Source of the DNA: Nocardia sienata NBRC 100364
Lineage (GTDB): Bacteria > Actinomycetota > Actinomycetes > Mycobacteriales > Mycobacteriaceae
Assembly: GCF_001613205.1 (NCBI RefSeq)
Contig: NZ_BDBX01000044.1
Location: forward strand, 1-64,000
Length of the DNA: 64,000 nucleotides
Reading direction: 5' to 3'
The notes under the pieces were generated by a model, which was not told the DNA's origin, searched no databases, and saw only the letters and a list, made by a program, of their open reading frames with translations. Shown in pieces: positions 51,476 through 60,161 of the stretch (positions are counted from its first letter, which is position 1; each line of letters begins with the position of its first letter). A program made the translations under genes and the position numbers.

Positions 51476-52774
51476 ATGGTGGACGGATTGCCTAGCATGC
51501 CGTCTATGGGGTTTCGAGATACCGATGCCGCGCACGCACCAGGCGAGCCGATACCCGGTCACCACGTCGGCCGCGATCGCCTCGGGCGCGCTGCCGAGGC
51601 GCGGGCGCACGGCGGTGCGAGGTGGATCGAGGCGGCGATCGCCCTGCTGACAGGTCTACTCATGTGCGCATGCACCGGAGAAGCGCCCGCCCCGGCAGCC
51701 ACCGACGATGTCCTGGGCACAGTCGTGCACGACACCTTCACAGCGTTGCGCGAGGCTCACGACATCCCCGGGATCGCGGTGGGTGTGGTCCACCGGGACC
51801 GGACCCGCCTCTTCGAGTTCGGCACCACCGCGCCTGGCGGTGATCGCCCGGTCACCGAGCACACGATCTTCGAGATCGGCTCGGTCAGCAAGTTGTTCAC
51901 CACATTGCTGACCGGTTCCGCCGCCGACCGGTTGCGGCTCGACTTCGACGACACCCCAGGCCGGTACCTGCCGCAACTACGGAGTCACCCGATCGACAGC
52001 GCGCGGATCAGGGATATTGCGACCTACACGGCGGGTGGTCTGCCGCAGCAATTTCCCGCCGAGGTGACGACCGAGGCCGAGATGTGGCGCTACTTCCAGC
52101 AGTGGCGCCCGACGTACCCGATGGGGAGCACCCGCCTCTACGGGAACCCGGGTATGGCCCTGCTGGGTCAGACGGCCGCCGCGGCACTCGGTCGCCCGTT
52201 CGAGGACGCGATGCGTGCCGAGATACTCGAGCCGCTCGGCCTCCGGAACACCTACTTCGATGTACCCGCACACAGGCAGGACGACTACGCCTGGGGGACA
52301 GCGCGATCGGGTGCTCCGGTACGGGTTACTCCCGGTCCGGGAGATACCGAGGCCTACGGGTTGAAAACGACCGCGTCCGATTTGCTGTCGTTCGTCGCGG
52401 CGAATATGGACAACCGGCGCGCTCCGCTCGCCCTGCGCGGACCGCTGGACGCGGCCCGGCACGGCTACTACCGAGTCGGATCGATGACACAGGCCCTGGG
52501 CTGGGAACGCTTCGACTACCCCACCTCACTCGAGGCGCTGCAGGCCGGCAACTCGGCCGATATCATCAACCGGCCCCAGCCGGTCGAACCGGCCGCGGCC
52601 GGTTCCGGTCCGGCGTTGTTCGACAAGACCGGATCCACCGGCGGATTCGGCGCCTACGTGGCTTTCGTACCGAGCCGTTCCATCGCCGTCGTCGTGCTGA
52701 TGAACCGGAACATCCCGATACCCGCCCGCGTCACCGCTACCCACCGGGTGATCGAAGCCCTCGACTCCCCCTAG
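51476..52774 (+). CDS. Class C beta-lactamase-like serine hydrolase, probable lipoprotein
   Basis: 432 aa. The motifs are those of AmpC-type enzymes: S136-V-S-K139, Y-G-N for the Y-x-N element, and D-K-T-G-S-T-G-G near residue 374. A hydrophobic segment around residues 52-66 ends in M-C-A-C, compatible with lipidation at Cys66. The hydrophilic 50 residues before it are unusual, so the true start may be later, for example the Met codons at residues 8 or 11. Whether it hydrolyses beta-lactams cannot be told from sequence. First gene outside the island on the right. Confidence 0.85.
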   Translation: MVDGLPSMPSMGFRDTDAAHAPGEPIPGHHVGRDRLGRAAEARAHGGARWIEAAIALLTGLLMCACTGEAPAPAATDDVLGTVVHDTFTALREAHDIPGIAVGVVHRDRTRLFEFGTTAPGGDRPVTEHTIFEIGSVSKLFTTLLTGSAADRLRLDFDDTPGRYLPQLRSHPIDSARIRDIATYTAGGLPQQFPAEVTTEAEMWRYFQQWRPTYPMGSTRLYGNPGMALLGQTAAAALGRPFEDAMRAEILEPLGLRNTYFDVPAHRQDDYAWGTARSGAPVRVTPGPGDTEAYGLKTTASDLLSFVAANMDNRRAPLALRGPLDAARHGYYRVGSMTQALGWERFDYPTSLEALQAGNSADIINRPQPVEPAAAGSGPALFDKTGSTGGFGAYVAFVPSRSIAVVVLMNRNIPIPARVTATHRVIEALDSP

Positions 52775-52949
52775 CGACGACACTTCCGCCGAGGACCGCG
52801 CCCACGGCGTAGCCGAGGTCGCGCCACACCCGGTAAACACCGACAACTCGACCCCGCCGGGCCGGGAATTCCTTCTGTTGGTAATTCGACTTCGGGATGC
52901 ATACGATTTCGGGAATTGTGTTGTAGTGCGGCGGAAGAGAGAAAACTCG

Positions 52950-53360
52950 GTGTCCATCCCCAAGAGAAATCCCCGGCGGCTATCGATCGTGGGCGCGGTG
53001 ATATCCGGTCTCGTGGCCGTGGCGGTATCGACGACCGTCGGCGTGGGGTCTGCTCGGGCGATGCCGCCCGGTGACGCGTTCTGTTCAGAGGTTCCGGTCG
53101 ACAGCCGTCTCGATATCGAATGCACGAATACCGATGTGGGCCCGGCAACCGTCGGAGCATTCGTCATGTGCAGCGACCTCCGCCCGCTGATCCTGGAGGA
53201 ACGGATTCGCCCCGAATCGACAATCCGGTTGAGCCAGGACTGCGGCCCGGGCGCACACCCGATCTCGTGGAACGTGAACGCCAAAACCGACTACCAGCGC
53301 GACCGCGAACGCGAGGCCGAAATCGACCACGAACGCCTCTCCGGCCACGATCACATCTGA
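52950..53360 (+). CDS. Small secreted protein with four cysteines
   Basis: 136 aa from the GTG at 52950, with GGAAGAGAG upstream. A basic start (K-R-N-P-R-R), a hydrophobic stretch of about 22 residues and A-R-A at the end form a signal peptide. The mature part of about 100 residues holds four Cys and a charged C-terminal tail (Q-R-D-R-E-R-E-A-E). Family not recognised. It is a single gene, and the 250 bp beyond it are non-coding. Confidence 0.65.
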   Translation: MSIPKRNPRRLSIVGAVISGLVAVAVSTTVGVGSARAMPPGDAFCSEVPVDSRLDIECTNTDVGPATVGAFVMCSDLRPLILEERIRPESTIRLSQDCGPGAHPISWNVNAKTDYQRDREREAEIDHERLSGHDHI

Positions 53361-53611
53361 CACCGCGGTTCGGTCTCCGAGCGATCCCGCGAGGGCGATT
53401 ACCGACGCGCCCACCAGCCGGGACGCCTTCCGGCAGACGCGCCGGATTGCCATTCTCCGAAAGCGGCCCGGCACTGCGAGACCTTCCATGAGAGGTAATC
53501 GGGCAACAGGCGGAACGCGGCATCACCGGTGAGCGGGCCGATTGCGCGGAAATCACGTCGGCCGAGTGTCGATACCGCGGTTTCGTATCTTTCCGCCGAT
53601 GAACGGCACCC

Positions 53612-54140
53612 TCAAAACGACGCACCCAACCAGGACGCGAACCCGACCAGGCTCTCACTCTGCCGACGTTGGGCAGCAGCGATCCCATGCAGGGTCTCGC
53701 GGACCGCGGGATGGAGGCGCGTCTGCTGGGGAGCGGCTGCGCGGGCCCGGTTCAGAGCGACCAGGGCTTTGTCCGGCTTTCCTGCCATCGGCCAGGCCCG
53801 GGCATTGTCCTGCCAGTGATGACCGAGGCGAGTCGGTGGTGCGCCGACCGCGGCGGTGAGTTGAGCGCCCTCGACAGCGGCGCGGTGGGGATCGCCTGCT
53901 TCGAGTTCGACCGCGTGCCGGTGGATGCGAGCATTCAGCGGCCCGAACGCACTCAGGTACAAGTCGGTTTCACCGGTCCGCCGCGCCGTGTCGGCCGCTG
54001 CGTTCACATGGTCGAGCGCGTTGGCGTAGTTCAGTTTCCGAGCTTCGTTCACCGCCGCCGCGAGATGGGAGTAGCCGCCCAGAACGGAAAGTTGCTGGCG
54101 CGCCTTACCGTCGGGTGGAACCGCCCCGACGGTGAGTGCA
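53612..54140 (-). pseudogene. C-terminal remnant of an XRE/TPR regulator
   Basis: About 175 codons of helical-repeat sequence (G-G-Y-S-H-L-A-A-A-V-N-E-A-R-K-L, then N-A-A-A-D-T-A-R-R-T-G, then W-Q-D-N-A-R-A-W) as in the TPR-like part of actinobacterial helix-turn-helix regulators. The N-terminal DNA-binding domain is absent: homology ends at about 54140, where an unrelated gene of opposite direction begins. Confidence 0.65.
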
Positions 54141-54165
54141 TACCAAGAGACGGGAAGGAGTGCGC

Positions 54166-54462
54166 GTGGACAGAGCGCTGGGGTTGGTCCGGCGAGATAT
54201 CTACGGCGGTGGAGTGGATCTGGATCGGCTCGCCGAGCGGCACGGGTGCCGAGGGGTGTGGACGGTGCGGCTCGATACCACGCCACTCGCCTCCGGGCTG
54301 ATCGTCGCCTCGGCGGTCATCGAGCACAATGTGAGCGCCGTCGTCGTATCGACTTTCGAGCACGCCGATTCGGTGCGTCATATCGTCACCGACCTGGCCG
54401 CACTGATCACCCCGATGTGTCACTATCCGCGCGGGTATCGGTGGCCAGTGGTCGAGCTGTGA
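54166..54462 (+). CDS. 98-aa hypothetical protein
   Basis: GTG 54166 with GAAGGAG about 4 bp upstream. Alpha/beta-like sequence (G-L-V-R-R-D-I-Y-G-G-G-V-D-L-D-R-L-A-E-R-H-G then V-S-A-V-V-V-S-T-F-E-H-A-D) of a type often seen in Nocardia and Rhodococcus as short conserved hypotheticals; no catalytic motif. Its stop overlaps the GTG of a tiny membrane-peptide gene, so the two are coupled. Confidence 0.65.
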   Translation: MDRALGLVRRDIYGGGVDLDRLAERHGCRGVWTVRLDTTPLASGLIVASAVIEHNVSAVVVSTFEHADSVRHIVTDLAALITPMCHYPRGYRWPVVEL

Positions 54463-54539
54463 GCTGGGACGATGTCGTTCTCATGCTACTGGTCGCCGGA
54501 CTTCTCGGGCTGACGATCGCCTGGTTCCGCTCCCCATAG
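54459..54539 (+). CDS. 26-aa single-helix membrane peptide
   Basis: GTG 54459 overlaps the preceding stop (GTGA). The 26 residues form one hydrophobic helix (V-L-M-L-L-V-A-G-L-L-G-L-T-I-A-W) with an acidic N-terminus and Arg near the C-terminus. The overlap argues for translation; the function is unknown. Confidence 0.45.
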   Translation: MSWDDVVLMLLVAGLLGLTIAWFRSP

Positions 54540-54575
54540 CGCGTATCGCACGCGAGCGAGTTGTCCCGGATCCGG

Positions 54576-55556
54576 TTACTGCAGGTGCCGCAGGTTCGAA
54601 CCCCGTTGTAATTCAACCCCCGCGGCCTCGAGGACCGGCCGTTGCGGAAGCGCTGAAAGAGCCTCCGCGGTCCTGGCCAACTGCTCGGTGAACGTAGCGG
54701 AGTCGACCGCAGCGATCCGCAGCAGAATATGCCGCGCACCGGCCTCGACGAACCGTGCGAGCCGGCCGGCAATATCCGGACCGGTCATCATTGTCTGAAT
54801 CTGCGCGACCGACTCCAGCGGCATGCGGTAGGTGGCCTGACAGTAATCGTCCAGCGCCTTCGCGCCCCGCTGGGCGTCGTCGTCCACGAACACGGTCGCG
54901 AACAGTGCCGGGGTGACCGGCCGGGTGGCGGTGTCACGGATCGCGCTCAGTGCGGTCGCGTAGTCCCCCGGGTCGGGCGGATAGGGCAGCCAACCGTCGT
55001 ACAGTCGCGCGGTCCGGCCCAGCGCGGCCGGGGTGATCCCGCCGAGCCAGATGGGCGGGCCTCCCGGACGGGCGGGCTCGGGTACCTGGGGCAACCAGTC
55101 GTAGTGCAGAACCTTGCCGTGGAACGACTGCGGGTTGCCGGTCCACAACTCCCGCCACAGCGCGACCGTATCGTCGAGCCGGGAGAAGCGCGTGCGGAAA
55201 TTTACCCCTACGAGCTCCAGTTCCTTTTCGCTGAAGCCGGGAAAGCCGGCCCCGACACCGACCACGAGGCGACCTTTCGACAGTAGATCCAGCGAGCCGA
55301 GCGTCACCGCGGCGTGTACCGGATGCCGGTAGGCGGGCATCAGCACCGCCGTGCCGAGCGTGACGCGTTCGGTCGCCTGCGCGACGGCGGTCAGCAAGGT
55401 GAGCGGTTCGATCCTGGCGCGGACGAGAGAGTCGCCGGCCCAGACGGAGTCGAAGCCGAGCCGCTCGGCCTCCACAGCGATCTCGACCAGGGCCTGCGCC
55501 GAGCCCCCCGCCTCGAGCTGGGCCTGACCCGCCGGAAGGAGAAGTCCGTATTCCAT
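54576..55556 (-). CDS. LLM class flavin-dependent oxidoreductase
   Basis: 326-aa luciferase-like TIM-barrel protein using FMN or F420. Typical segments are W-A-G-D-S-L, T-E-R-V-T-L-G-T-A-V near residue 70, G-R-L-V-V-G-V-G-A-G and P-I-W-L-G-G. The cofactor and substrate cannot be assigned. The ATG at 55556 begins directly at the first barrel strand. It is divergent from a MmyB-type XRE regulator, with a perfect palindrome between them that may control it. Confidence 0.9.
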   Translation of the reverse strand: MEYGLLLPAGQAQLEAGGSAQALVEIAVEAERLGFDSVWAGDSLVRARIEPLTLLTAVAQATERVTLGTAVLMPAYRHPVHAAVTLGSLDLLSKGRLVVGVGAGFPGFSEKELELVGVNFRTRFSRLDDTVALWRELWTGNPQSFHGKVLHYDWLPQVPEPARPGGPPIWLGGITPAALGRTARLYDGWLPYPPDPGDYATALSAIRDTATRPVTPALFATVFVDDDAQRGAKALDDYCQATYRMPLESVAQIQTMMTGPDIAGRLARFVEAGARHILLRIAAVDSATFTEQLARTAEALSALPQRPVLEAAGVELQRGSNLRHLQ

Positions 55557-55591
55557 GTGATCAACCGTCGCCGAGCGAGGGTATGCACTCA

Positions 55592-55607
55592 ATTCCCTGC
55601 AGGGAAT
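55592..55607. promoter_or_regulatory. 16-bp perfect palindrome between LLM oxidoreductase and XRE regulator
   Basis: ATTCCCTGCAGGGAAT lies 36 bp upstream of the oxidoreductase start and 17 bp upstream of the regulator start. It is a likely operator for the adjacent MmyB-type regulator, controlling both directions. Confidence 0.65.
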
Positions 55608-55623
55608 ATGCTTCGCTCACCTC

Positions 55624-56424
55624 ATGAACGGTTTCGGTGCGGCGCTGAAGGACTGGCGGAAGCGGCGACGGCTGTCGCAGCTCGAACTGGCACTGCGGGC
55701 CGGTACCACGCAGCGGCACGTGAGCTTCATGGAAAGCGGCCGGTCCATGCCGGGACGCGGCATGGTGGTGCGGGTCGCGGAATCACTGCAGCTGCCGCTG
55801 CGGGAACGAAACGCACTGCTGCTCTCGGCCGGCTACGCACCGAGCTACCCCGAAACCGATTTGGACGACCCCGCGCTGCAACCGGTTATGGACAGTTTGC
55901 GGCGGCTGCTCGACGGGCACAGTCCGTACCCGGCGATCGTGGTGGACCGGTTCGGCGAGCTGGTGGCGGCCAACGACGGGCTCGACATACTGACCGAAGA
56001 CGTCGCACCGGAACTGCTGGAACCACCGGTGAACGTGCTACGCCTGGCGTTACATCCGCGCGGTATGGCGCCGCGGATTGTGAACTTCGACGATTGGGCG
56101 CAACACGTGCTCGAACGGCCGAGGCAGGACAACGCCCGCGCCCCGCACGCGCGGCACACGGCGATGCTGGCGGAACTGGAAGGTTACCTGCCGCATCCGC
56201 CCCCGGTCGGCGCGGATCATTTCGGTTTCGCCGTTCCGCTGCGGCTTCGATCCAGTGTCGGCGAGCTGAGCCTGATCACCGCGATCACCACTTTCGCCAC
56301 TGCCGTGCACGTCACGATTTCCGAGCTGCGATTGGAAACGTTTCTGCCCGCTGATTCCCGCACCGCGCAAGCACTGGAGCGAAATACCCGAGCGGTCGGC
56401 CGGCGCGGTTCCCGACTCCGATAA
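55624..56424 (+). CDS. XRE family regulator with MmyB-like ligand domain
   Basis: 266 aa. An XRE helix-turn-helix (about residues 5-62; W-R-K-R-R-R-L-S-Q-L-E-L-A then R-H-V-S-F-M-E-S-G-R-S) is followed by the MmyB-type ligand-binding domain (P-A-I-V-V-D-R-F-G-E-L-V-A-A-N, later V-N-V-L-R-L-A-L-H-P-R-G). Such proteins usually control an adjacent divergent oxidoreductase gene, as here. No Shine-Dalgarno precedes the ATG, so the mRNA may be leaderless. Confidence 0.9.
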   Translation: MNGFGAALKDWRKRRRLSQLELALRAGTTQRHVSFMESGRSMPGRGMVVRVAESLQLPLRERNALLLSAGYAPSYPETDLDDPALQPVMDSLRRLLDGHSPYPAIVVDRFGELVAANDGLDILTEDVAPELLEPPVNVLRLALHPRGMAPRIVNFDDWAQHVLERPRQDNARAPHARHTAMLAELEGYLPHPPPVGADHFGFAVPLRLRSSVGELSLITAITTFATAVHVTISELRLETFLPADSRTAQALERNTRAVGRRGSRLR

Positions 56425-56480
56425 CGACGAACGGTGAGCACGGGTTAACACTGTCGGCGGTGTACAGCCTGCTGCACTGA

Positions 56481-57362
56481 TCACTGTGCGGCGGTGAGCA
56501 GTTCGAAGAGAGCCGTGATGCTCTGTTCGCCGCGGCCCTCGGCGACCGCGCGGCGCAGCAGGTTGTGCATGGGGGTGTGCCAGGACAGGTCGACGCCCGA
56601 TTCGGCAGCCAGTTGCGCGTCGTCGACGAGTGCGGTGTGGAACAGGTCGATGCTGGAGCCGAGGAGGCTGTAGTTCCCGGTGTCGATCTCCTCGGCCAGG
56701 ACCGGCAGCAGCGACTCGACCATCTGCAACCATTTCACCGAATACGGGACCATCGTGTGCGCGGGCAGGCCGCGGGAGGCCAGTACCGCGGCGCCCTCGA
56801 GAAAGCCGAGCAGCGCGGGCAGCAACGTGGCACCGACCGCGGATTCGTAGAGTGCGGCGAGATCGGTTTCCACGCCGAGGAAGTCGAGTTCGCCACCGAG
56901 GACGCGCAGGGTGTCCGAATGCGCGTCGAAGACCGCGCGGTCGCCGCCGAAGTACAGCAGCGTGTCCCGGGCGCCGACGGCCGCGGGAACATTCTTGATC
57001 GCGCCGCCGAGGAAACGGGCACCGGCGCAACGCACCCACTGTGCGAATTCTCGGGCCTGTGCCGGAGTTCCGCTGTTGAGCGTGACGATATCGCGGTCCG
57101 CGACGATCTCGGCGTCATGCGTCAGACTCGCGCGAGTGGCGGCGAAAGTGCTCAGGCACGCGATGATCACCGGACTCGCCTCGACGGCATCGGTGATATC
57201 GCGGTGTGCGATCGCGCCCGCGGCGACCAGCGCCGCGGCCCGCTCCGGACTGCGGTTCCACACATGTGTCCGGTACCCGGCGGCGAGGAACGCGCGGACG
57301 AGCGCGCTGCCCATGGATCCGGTGCCGAGCACGGTTACCGTCGCTCGTTGCCCTGAGTTCAT
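56481..57362 (-). CDS. Imine-reductase-like NAD(P)-dependent oxidoreductase
   Basis: 293 aa. N-terminal Rossmann fold with G13-T-G-S-M-G18 followed by the W-N-R-S-P NADPH-type loop, then an interdomain helix and an all-helical C-terminal domain as in the 6-phosphogluconate/beta-hydroxyacid dehydrogenase superfamily. The segment A-L-Y-E-S-A-V-G-A-T is where imine reductases carry Asp or Tyr; Glu here is less usual. The ATG at 57362 has GGAG 8 bp upstream. Substrate unknown. Confidence 0.85.
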   Translation of the reverse strand: MNSGQRATVTVLGTGSMGSALVRAFLAAGYRTHVWNRSPERAAALVAAGAIAHRDITDAVEASPVIIACLSTFAATRASLTHDAEIVADRDIVTLNSGTPAQAREFAQWVRCAGARFLGGAIKNVPAAVGARDTLLYFGGDRAVFDAHSDTLRVLGGELDFLGVETDLAALYESAVGATLLPALLGFLEGAAVLASRGLPAHTMVPYSVKWLQMVESLLPVLAEEIDTGNYSLLGSSIDLFHTALVDDAQLAAESGVDLSWHTPMHNLLRRAVAEGRGEQSITALFELLTAAQ

Positions 57363-57668
57363 CTGCGGCTCCGATCACTACGCGGCGACCGGATGATCAC
57401 CGCGGAGCTTCGAGTCTCGGCGCGCGGCGCGTCGGCCGACAAGTACGTACTTTTTCCGCCAGTTGCTCACCTACAGGTAATGCACCAGGTCATACCGGTG
57501 TGCCCGGGCTGCTGTGCCAGGCGTCTCAGTACGGCTGCGCGTAATTACTCACGCCCGGAGGCGTAGTTCAGGGAGCGCGAAGAAGTCGGCGGTCCACCGG
57601 CGGGCTGCATCGACAAGTACTTGCGCGCCGCCCCGGCGGACCGGGAGGCGGCTCGCGCATTCGCTACG

Positions 57669-57848
57669 TCAGTACGGGTAGTCCCGGAACGTCATGACGC
57701 CACCGACGAGGACGAGCAGAACCGTGAGGATATAGACCGTGACACGGAACCACATCGGTCCGTAGTAACTGACCGCCAACGACGCACCGAGCGCAGCGAG
57801 GATCAGCACTATCCCGTAGAAGGGTGTGCGTTGCTCCTTGTCAGCCAT
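57669..57848 (-). CDS. 59-aa two-helix membrane protein
   Basis: ATG 57848 with GGAGGA upstream. Two hydrophobic helices (about residues 10-28 and 33-51) with a charged N-terminus (M-A-D-K-E-Q-R-T-P-F-Y) and a short D-Y-P-Y tail. Small proteins of this type are common and uncharacterised in actinobacteria. The 306 bp between it and the imine-reductase-like gene hold no gene. Confidence 0.7.
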   Translation of the reverse strand: MADKEQRTPFYGIVLILAALGASLAVSYYGPMWFRVTVYILTVLLVLVGGVMTFRDYPY

Positions 57849-57936
57849 TCCTTCAGTGTCCTCCCACGGTGAGAGGGGTGGCAATGCCCGAGCCGGCTCC
57901 GGTCGACCCGGTGGCCGACGGCTCCCGTACAGTTCA

Positions 57937-57959
57937 CACATGCACATGCCATGCGCATG
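57937..57959. promoter_or_regulatory. ACATGC/GCATGT operator candidate for the toxin-antitoxin operon
   Basis: Two ACATGC copies (57937-57942, 57943-57948) face GCATGT (57954-57959), forming an inverted repeat 12 bp upstream of the antitoxin start. Ribbon-helix-helix antitoxins normally bind such repeats with the toxin to autoregulate. Confidence 0.5.
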
Positions 57960-57971
57960 TACCCTCGGTGC

Positions 57972-58208
57972 ATGAGTGTCGCAATCCAGATCAAGGACGT
58001 TCCGGAGGAGGTTCGTGACGCCATAGCGCGCCGGGCGGCCGCCCGGGGACAGTCGACTCAGACCTATCTCCGGGCCCTCCTGGAAAGGGAATTCCGCGCC
58101 GAACGCAACCGGCAGCTCATCGAGAGCTTGGTGGGGCGACGTTCCCTGACCATGGACGCCGATGCGGTGGTCGCACAAATCCGTACCGACCGCGAGGACC
58201 AGGAGTGA
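57972..58208 (+). CDS. FitA/VapB-type ribbon-helix-helix antitoxin
   Basis: 78 aa. The N-terminal S-V-A-I-Q-I-K-D-V-P-E-E-V-R-D-A-I strand-helix and S-T-Q-T-Y-L-R-A-L-L-E-R-E form a FitA-like RHH DNA-binding fold. The C-terminal half is the toxin-neutralising tail. The ATG at 57972 was chosen over 57951 because the RHH begins there and the earlier start lies in the palindrome. Its stop overlaps the toxin start (GTGA). Confidence 0.88.
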   Translation: MSVAIQIKDVPEEVRDAIARRAAARGQSTQTYLRALLEREFRAERNRQLIESLVGRRSLTMDADAVVAQIRTDREDQE

Positions 58209-58609
58209 TCGTCGTAGACGCCAACGTCATGGTGATGGCGCTCGCCGGACCGTCCGACCGTGGGGAGGCGGCTCGCGCAGCGCTTTTCGCGGACGACGAG
58301 TGGGCCGCGCCCGCCCATATGCCAATGGAAGTCGTACGCACCCTGCACAAAGCGGCCGTGACGAATCAATTGGCCGGCGCCGATGCCGACGCCGCTTTCC
58401 GGGCGCTCACTGCCATGCAGATCACGTACGTCGAAACAGACTCGCTACTACTGCACACTGTGTGGAAGCTGCGCCACAATGTCCCCATCTATGACGCCGC
58501 GTACCTCGCAGTGGCTGCCCTGCACGACGCACCCCTGGTCACCTTCGATGCGCGGCTCGCCAAGGGAACGTTTCAAGCGATGCCCGAGGTCGCGGTCACC
58601 GTTCTCTGA
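58205..58609 (+). CDS. VapC/FitB-type PIN-domain toxin
   Basis: 134-aa PIN-domain ribonuclease. Acidic metal-binding residues are seen in V-V-D-A-N-V (Asp5), in M-E-V-V-R-T, and in Y-D-A-A-Y and T-F-D-A-R-L near the C-terminus. It would cleave RNA when the antitoxin is degraded. The GTG overlaps the antitoxin stop by 4 bp. The pair is complete. Confidence 0.9.
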   Translation: MIVVDANVMVMALAGPSDRGEAARAALFADDEWAAPAHMPMEVVRTLHKAAVTNQLAGADADAAFRALTAMQITYVETDSLLLHTVWKLRHNVPIYDAAYLAVAALHDAPLVTFDARLAKGTFQAMPEVAVTVL

Positions 58610-58636
58610 ACGCCCGGATCGGCCTACTATCCGACC

Positions 58637-59347
58637 GTGGAACTGCTGTTCGGGACGCGGGCGTCGGATTCGCCGTGGGTCGAGTCCGTGTGGACCTGCC
58701 GCAGTGAACACGTGTCGGAGATGACCTCGGTCGCGTCCGAGACCTGGGGGCTGGTGTTCTGGGAGCAGCGGGGGCGACCGTACGCGGCGATCACCGGTCC
58801 GGAGAGCCGCACCGGGACCGCGCCCGTGCCCGAGGGTGCTGGGTTCGTCGGTATCCAGTTCGCTGTCGGGACGTCGCTGCGGGCGACGGCGACATCGGCC
58901 CTGGTGGACGGTGGCGTGGTACTGCCCGAGGTGACCGGCCGGACCTTCTGGCTCGACGGAGCCCGCCGGGAGACACCGCGGCCCGACGACGCCGAGGCGC
59001 TGGTCGATCGGCTCGTCCGCGAAGGAGTCGTGGTCCGCGATCCGCTGGTCTCGGCAACGCTGCGCGGATCGCCGCCGGAAGTGACCGAGCGGACACTCGA
59101 GCGCCGTTTCCGGGCGGCGACCGGGCTCACCCAGGGGGCCGTCCGGCAGATCGGGCGCGCCCGGACCGCCGCGCTGCTGCTGGCCTCGGGTGAGACGCCC
59201 GGCGATGTCGTCGACAAGCTCGGCTACTACGACGAGCCCCATCTCGCCCGGGCGCTACGCCGGTATGTCGGCCGGACGGCCCGGCAGCTGCGCGCCGGGT
59301 CCGGTGGCGCGATCGCGCTCGATCCCGGTCAGCGCACGACGTCGTAG
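58637..59347 (+). CDS. AraC family transcriptional regulator
   Basis: 236 aa. The C-terminal AraC-type DNA-binding domain (about residues 140-225) contains R-T-L-E-R-R-F-R-A-A-T-G-L and G-Y-Y-D-E-P-H-L-A-R-A-L-R-R-Y-V-G; the N-terminal 130 residues are a beta-rich effector region. The GTG start follows the toxin gene by 27 bp, but the gene is unlikely to be functionally linked. It overlaps the convergent DHFR-like gene by 19 bp at the 3' ends. Confidence 0.88.
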   Translation: MELLFGTRASDSPWVESVWTCRSEHVSEMTSVASETWGLVFWEQRGRPYAAITGPESRTGTAPVPEGAGFVGIQFAVGTSLRATATSALVDGGVVLPEVTGRTFWLDGARRETPRPDDAEALVDRLVREGVVVRDPLVSATLRGSPPEVTERTLERRFRAATGLTQGAVRQIGRARTAALLLASGETPGDVVDKLGYYDEPHLARALRRYVGRTARQLRAGSGGAIALDPGQRTTS

Positions 59348-59904
59348 ACGAGCTTGGTCACGCCGTTGGAGTAGGTGGCCGAATCCCGCACCCGCAGGGT
59401 CTGCTTATCGCGGTCGGCGCGACTGAACAGACTCTTGCCCGCGCCCAGCAGCACCGGGAACACGAGCAGGTTGTACCGGTCGATGAGGTCGGCGTCCGAG
59501 AGGCCGCGGGCCAGTTCGGCGCTGCCGTGGATGTAGATCGCGCCGCCGTCGGTCTGCTTCAGCTTCGCGACGTCGTCGGCGGTGCGCAGGATCGTGATCG
59601 GGCCCCACCCGTCGATCAGCGCGTCCTCGCGCAGGCCGGATGAGACGACGTATTTGGGCAGGTCCTCGTAGTCGGCGTGATCGTCGGAATCGCGCCAGAT
59701 CGGGGCGAAGGCCTCGTAGCTGCGGCGGCCGAACATCAGCGCGGTCGTATCGGCGAGTTCCTCGCCTTTGAGCGCGAATGCTTCGGGCACGAACTCGGTG
59801 TCCATCACCCAGCCGCCACTGCGGTGTCCCTCGACGGTGCCGCCGGGCGAGTCCACGACGCCGTCCAGCGACATGAAGCCCGTGTAGACGAGTTCGCGTG
59901 TCAT
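59329..59904 (-). CDS. Dihydrofolate reductase family protein (RibD C-terminal-like)
   Basis: 191 aa. Has the family's N-terminal M-S-L-D-G-V-V-D, a G-R-R-S-Y-E position, the Y-V-V-S-S segment, the I-H-G-S-A-E-L-A nucleotide-binding loop and the C-terminal L-V-F-P-V-L-L-G-A-G-K. An NADPH-dependent reductase of unknown substrate. Convergent with the AraC regulator, whose target it could be. Confidence 0.9.
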   Translation of the reverse strand: MTRELVYTGFMSLDGVVDSPGGTVEGHRSGGWVMDTEFVPEAFALKGEELADTTALMFGRRSYEAFAPIWRDSDDHADYEDLPKYVVSSGLREDALIDGWGPITILRTADDVAKLKQTDGGAIYIHGSAELARGLSDADLIDRYNLLVFPVLLGAGKSLFSRADRDKQTLRVRDSATYSNGVTKLVYDVVR

Positions 59905-60161
59905 CTGTTCCTCCTGAGTACGGGCCTCGGATTCGGCCTGAGGTCAGCGTAGGAACAGCGGCCGCCATTGTCTTGGACGAAACCGACACGACCGCTGCCG
60001 AACGTGAGGCACTGCCGGATGCCGGTACGGGGTCGCGCCCTGGCCGTCGGTAGCACCGGTGAAACCGCGGGTCCTGACCGCAGCTCCCCGCGGGCTCGGG
60101 GCCTCGACGCCGTCCGCAGGGCGAGCGGAAACAGTCCGCCGGCTGGACAACAGCGAGAACC

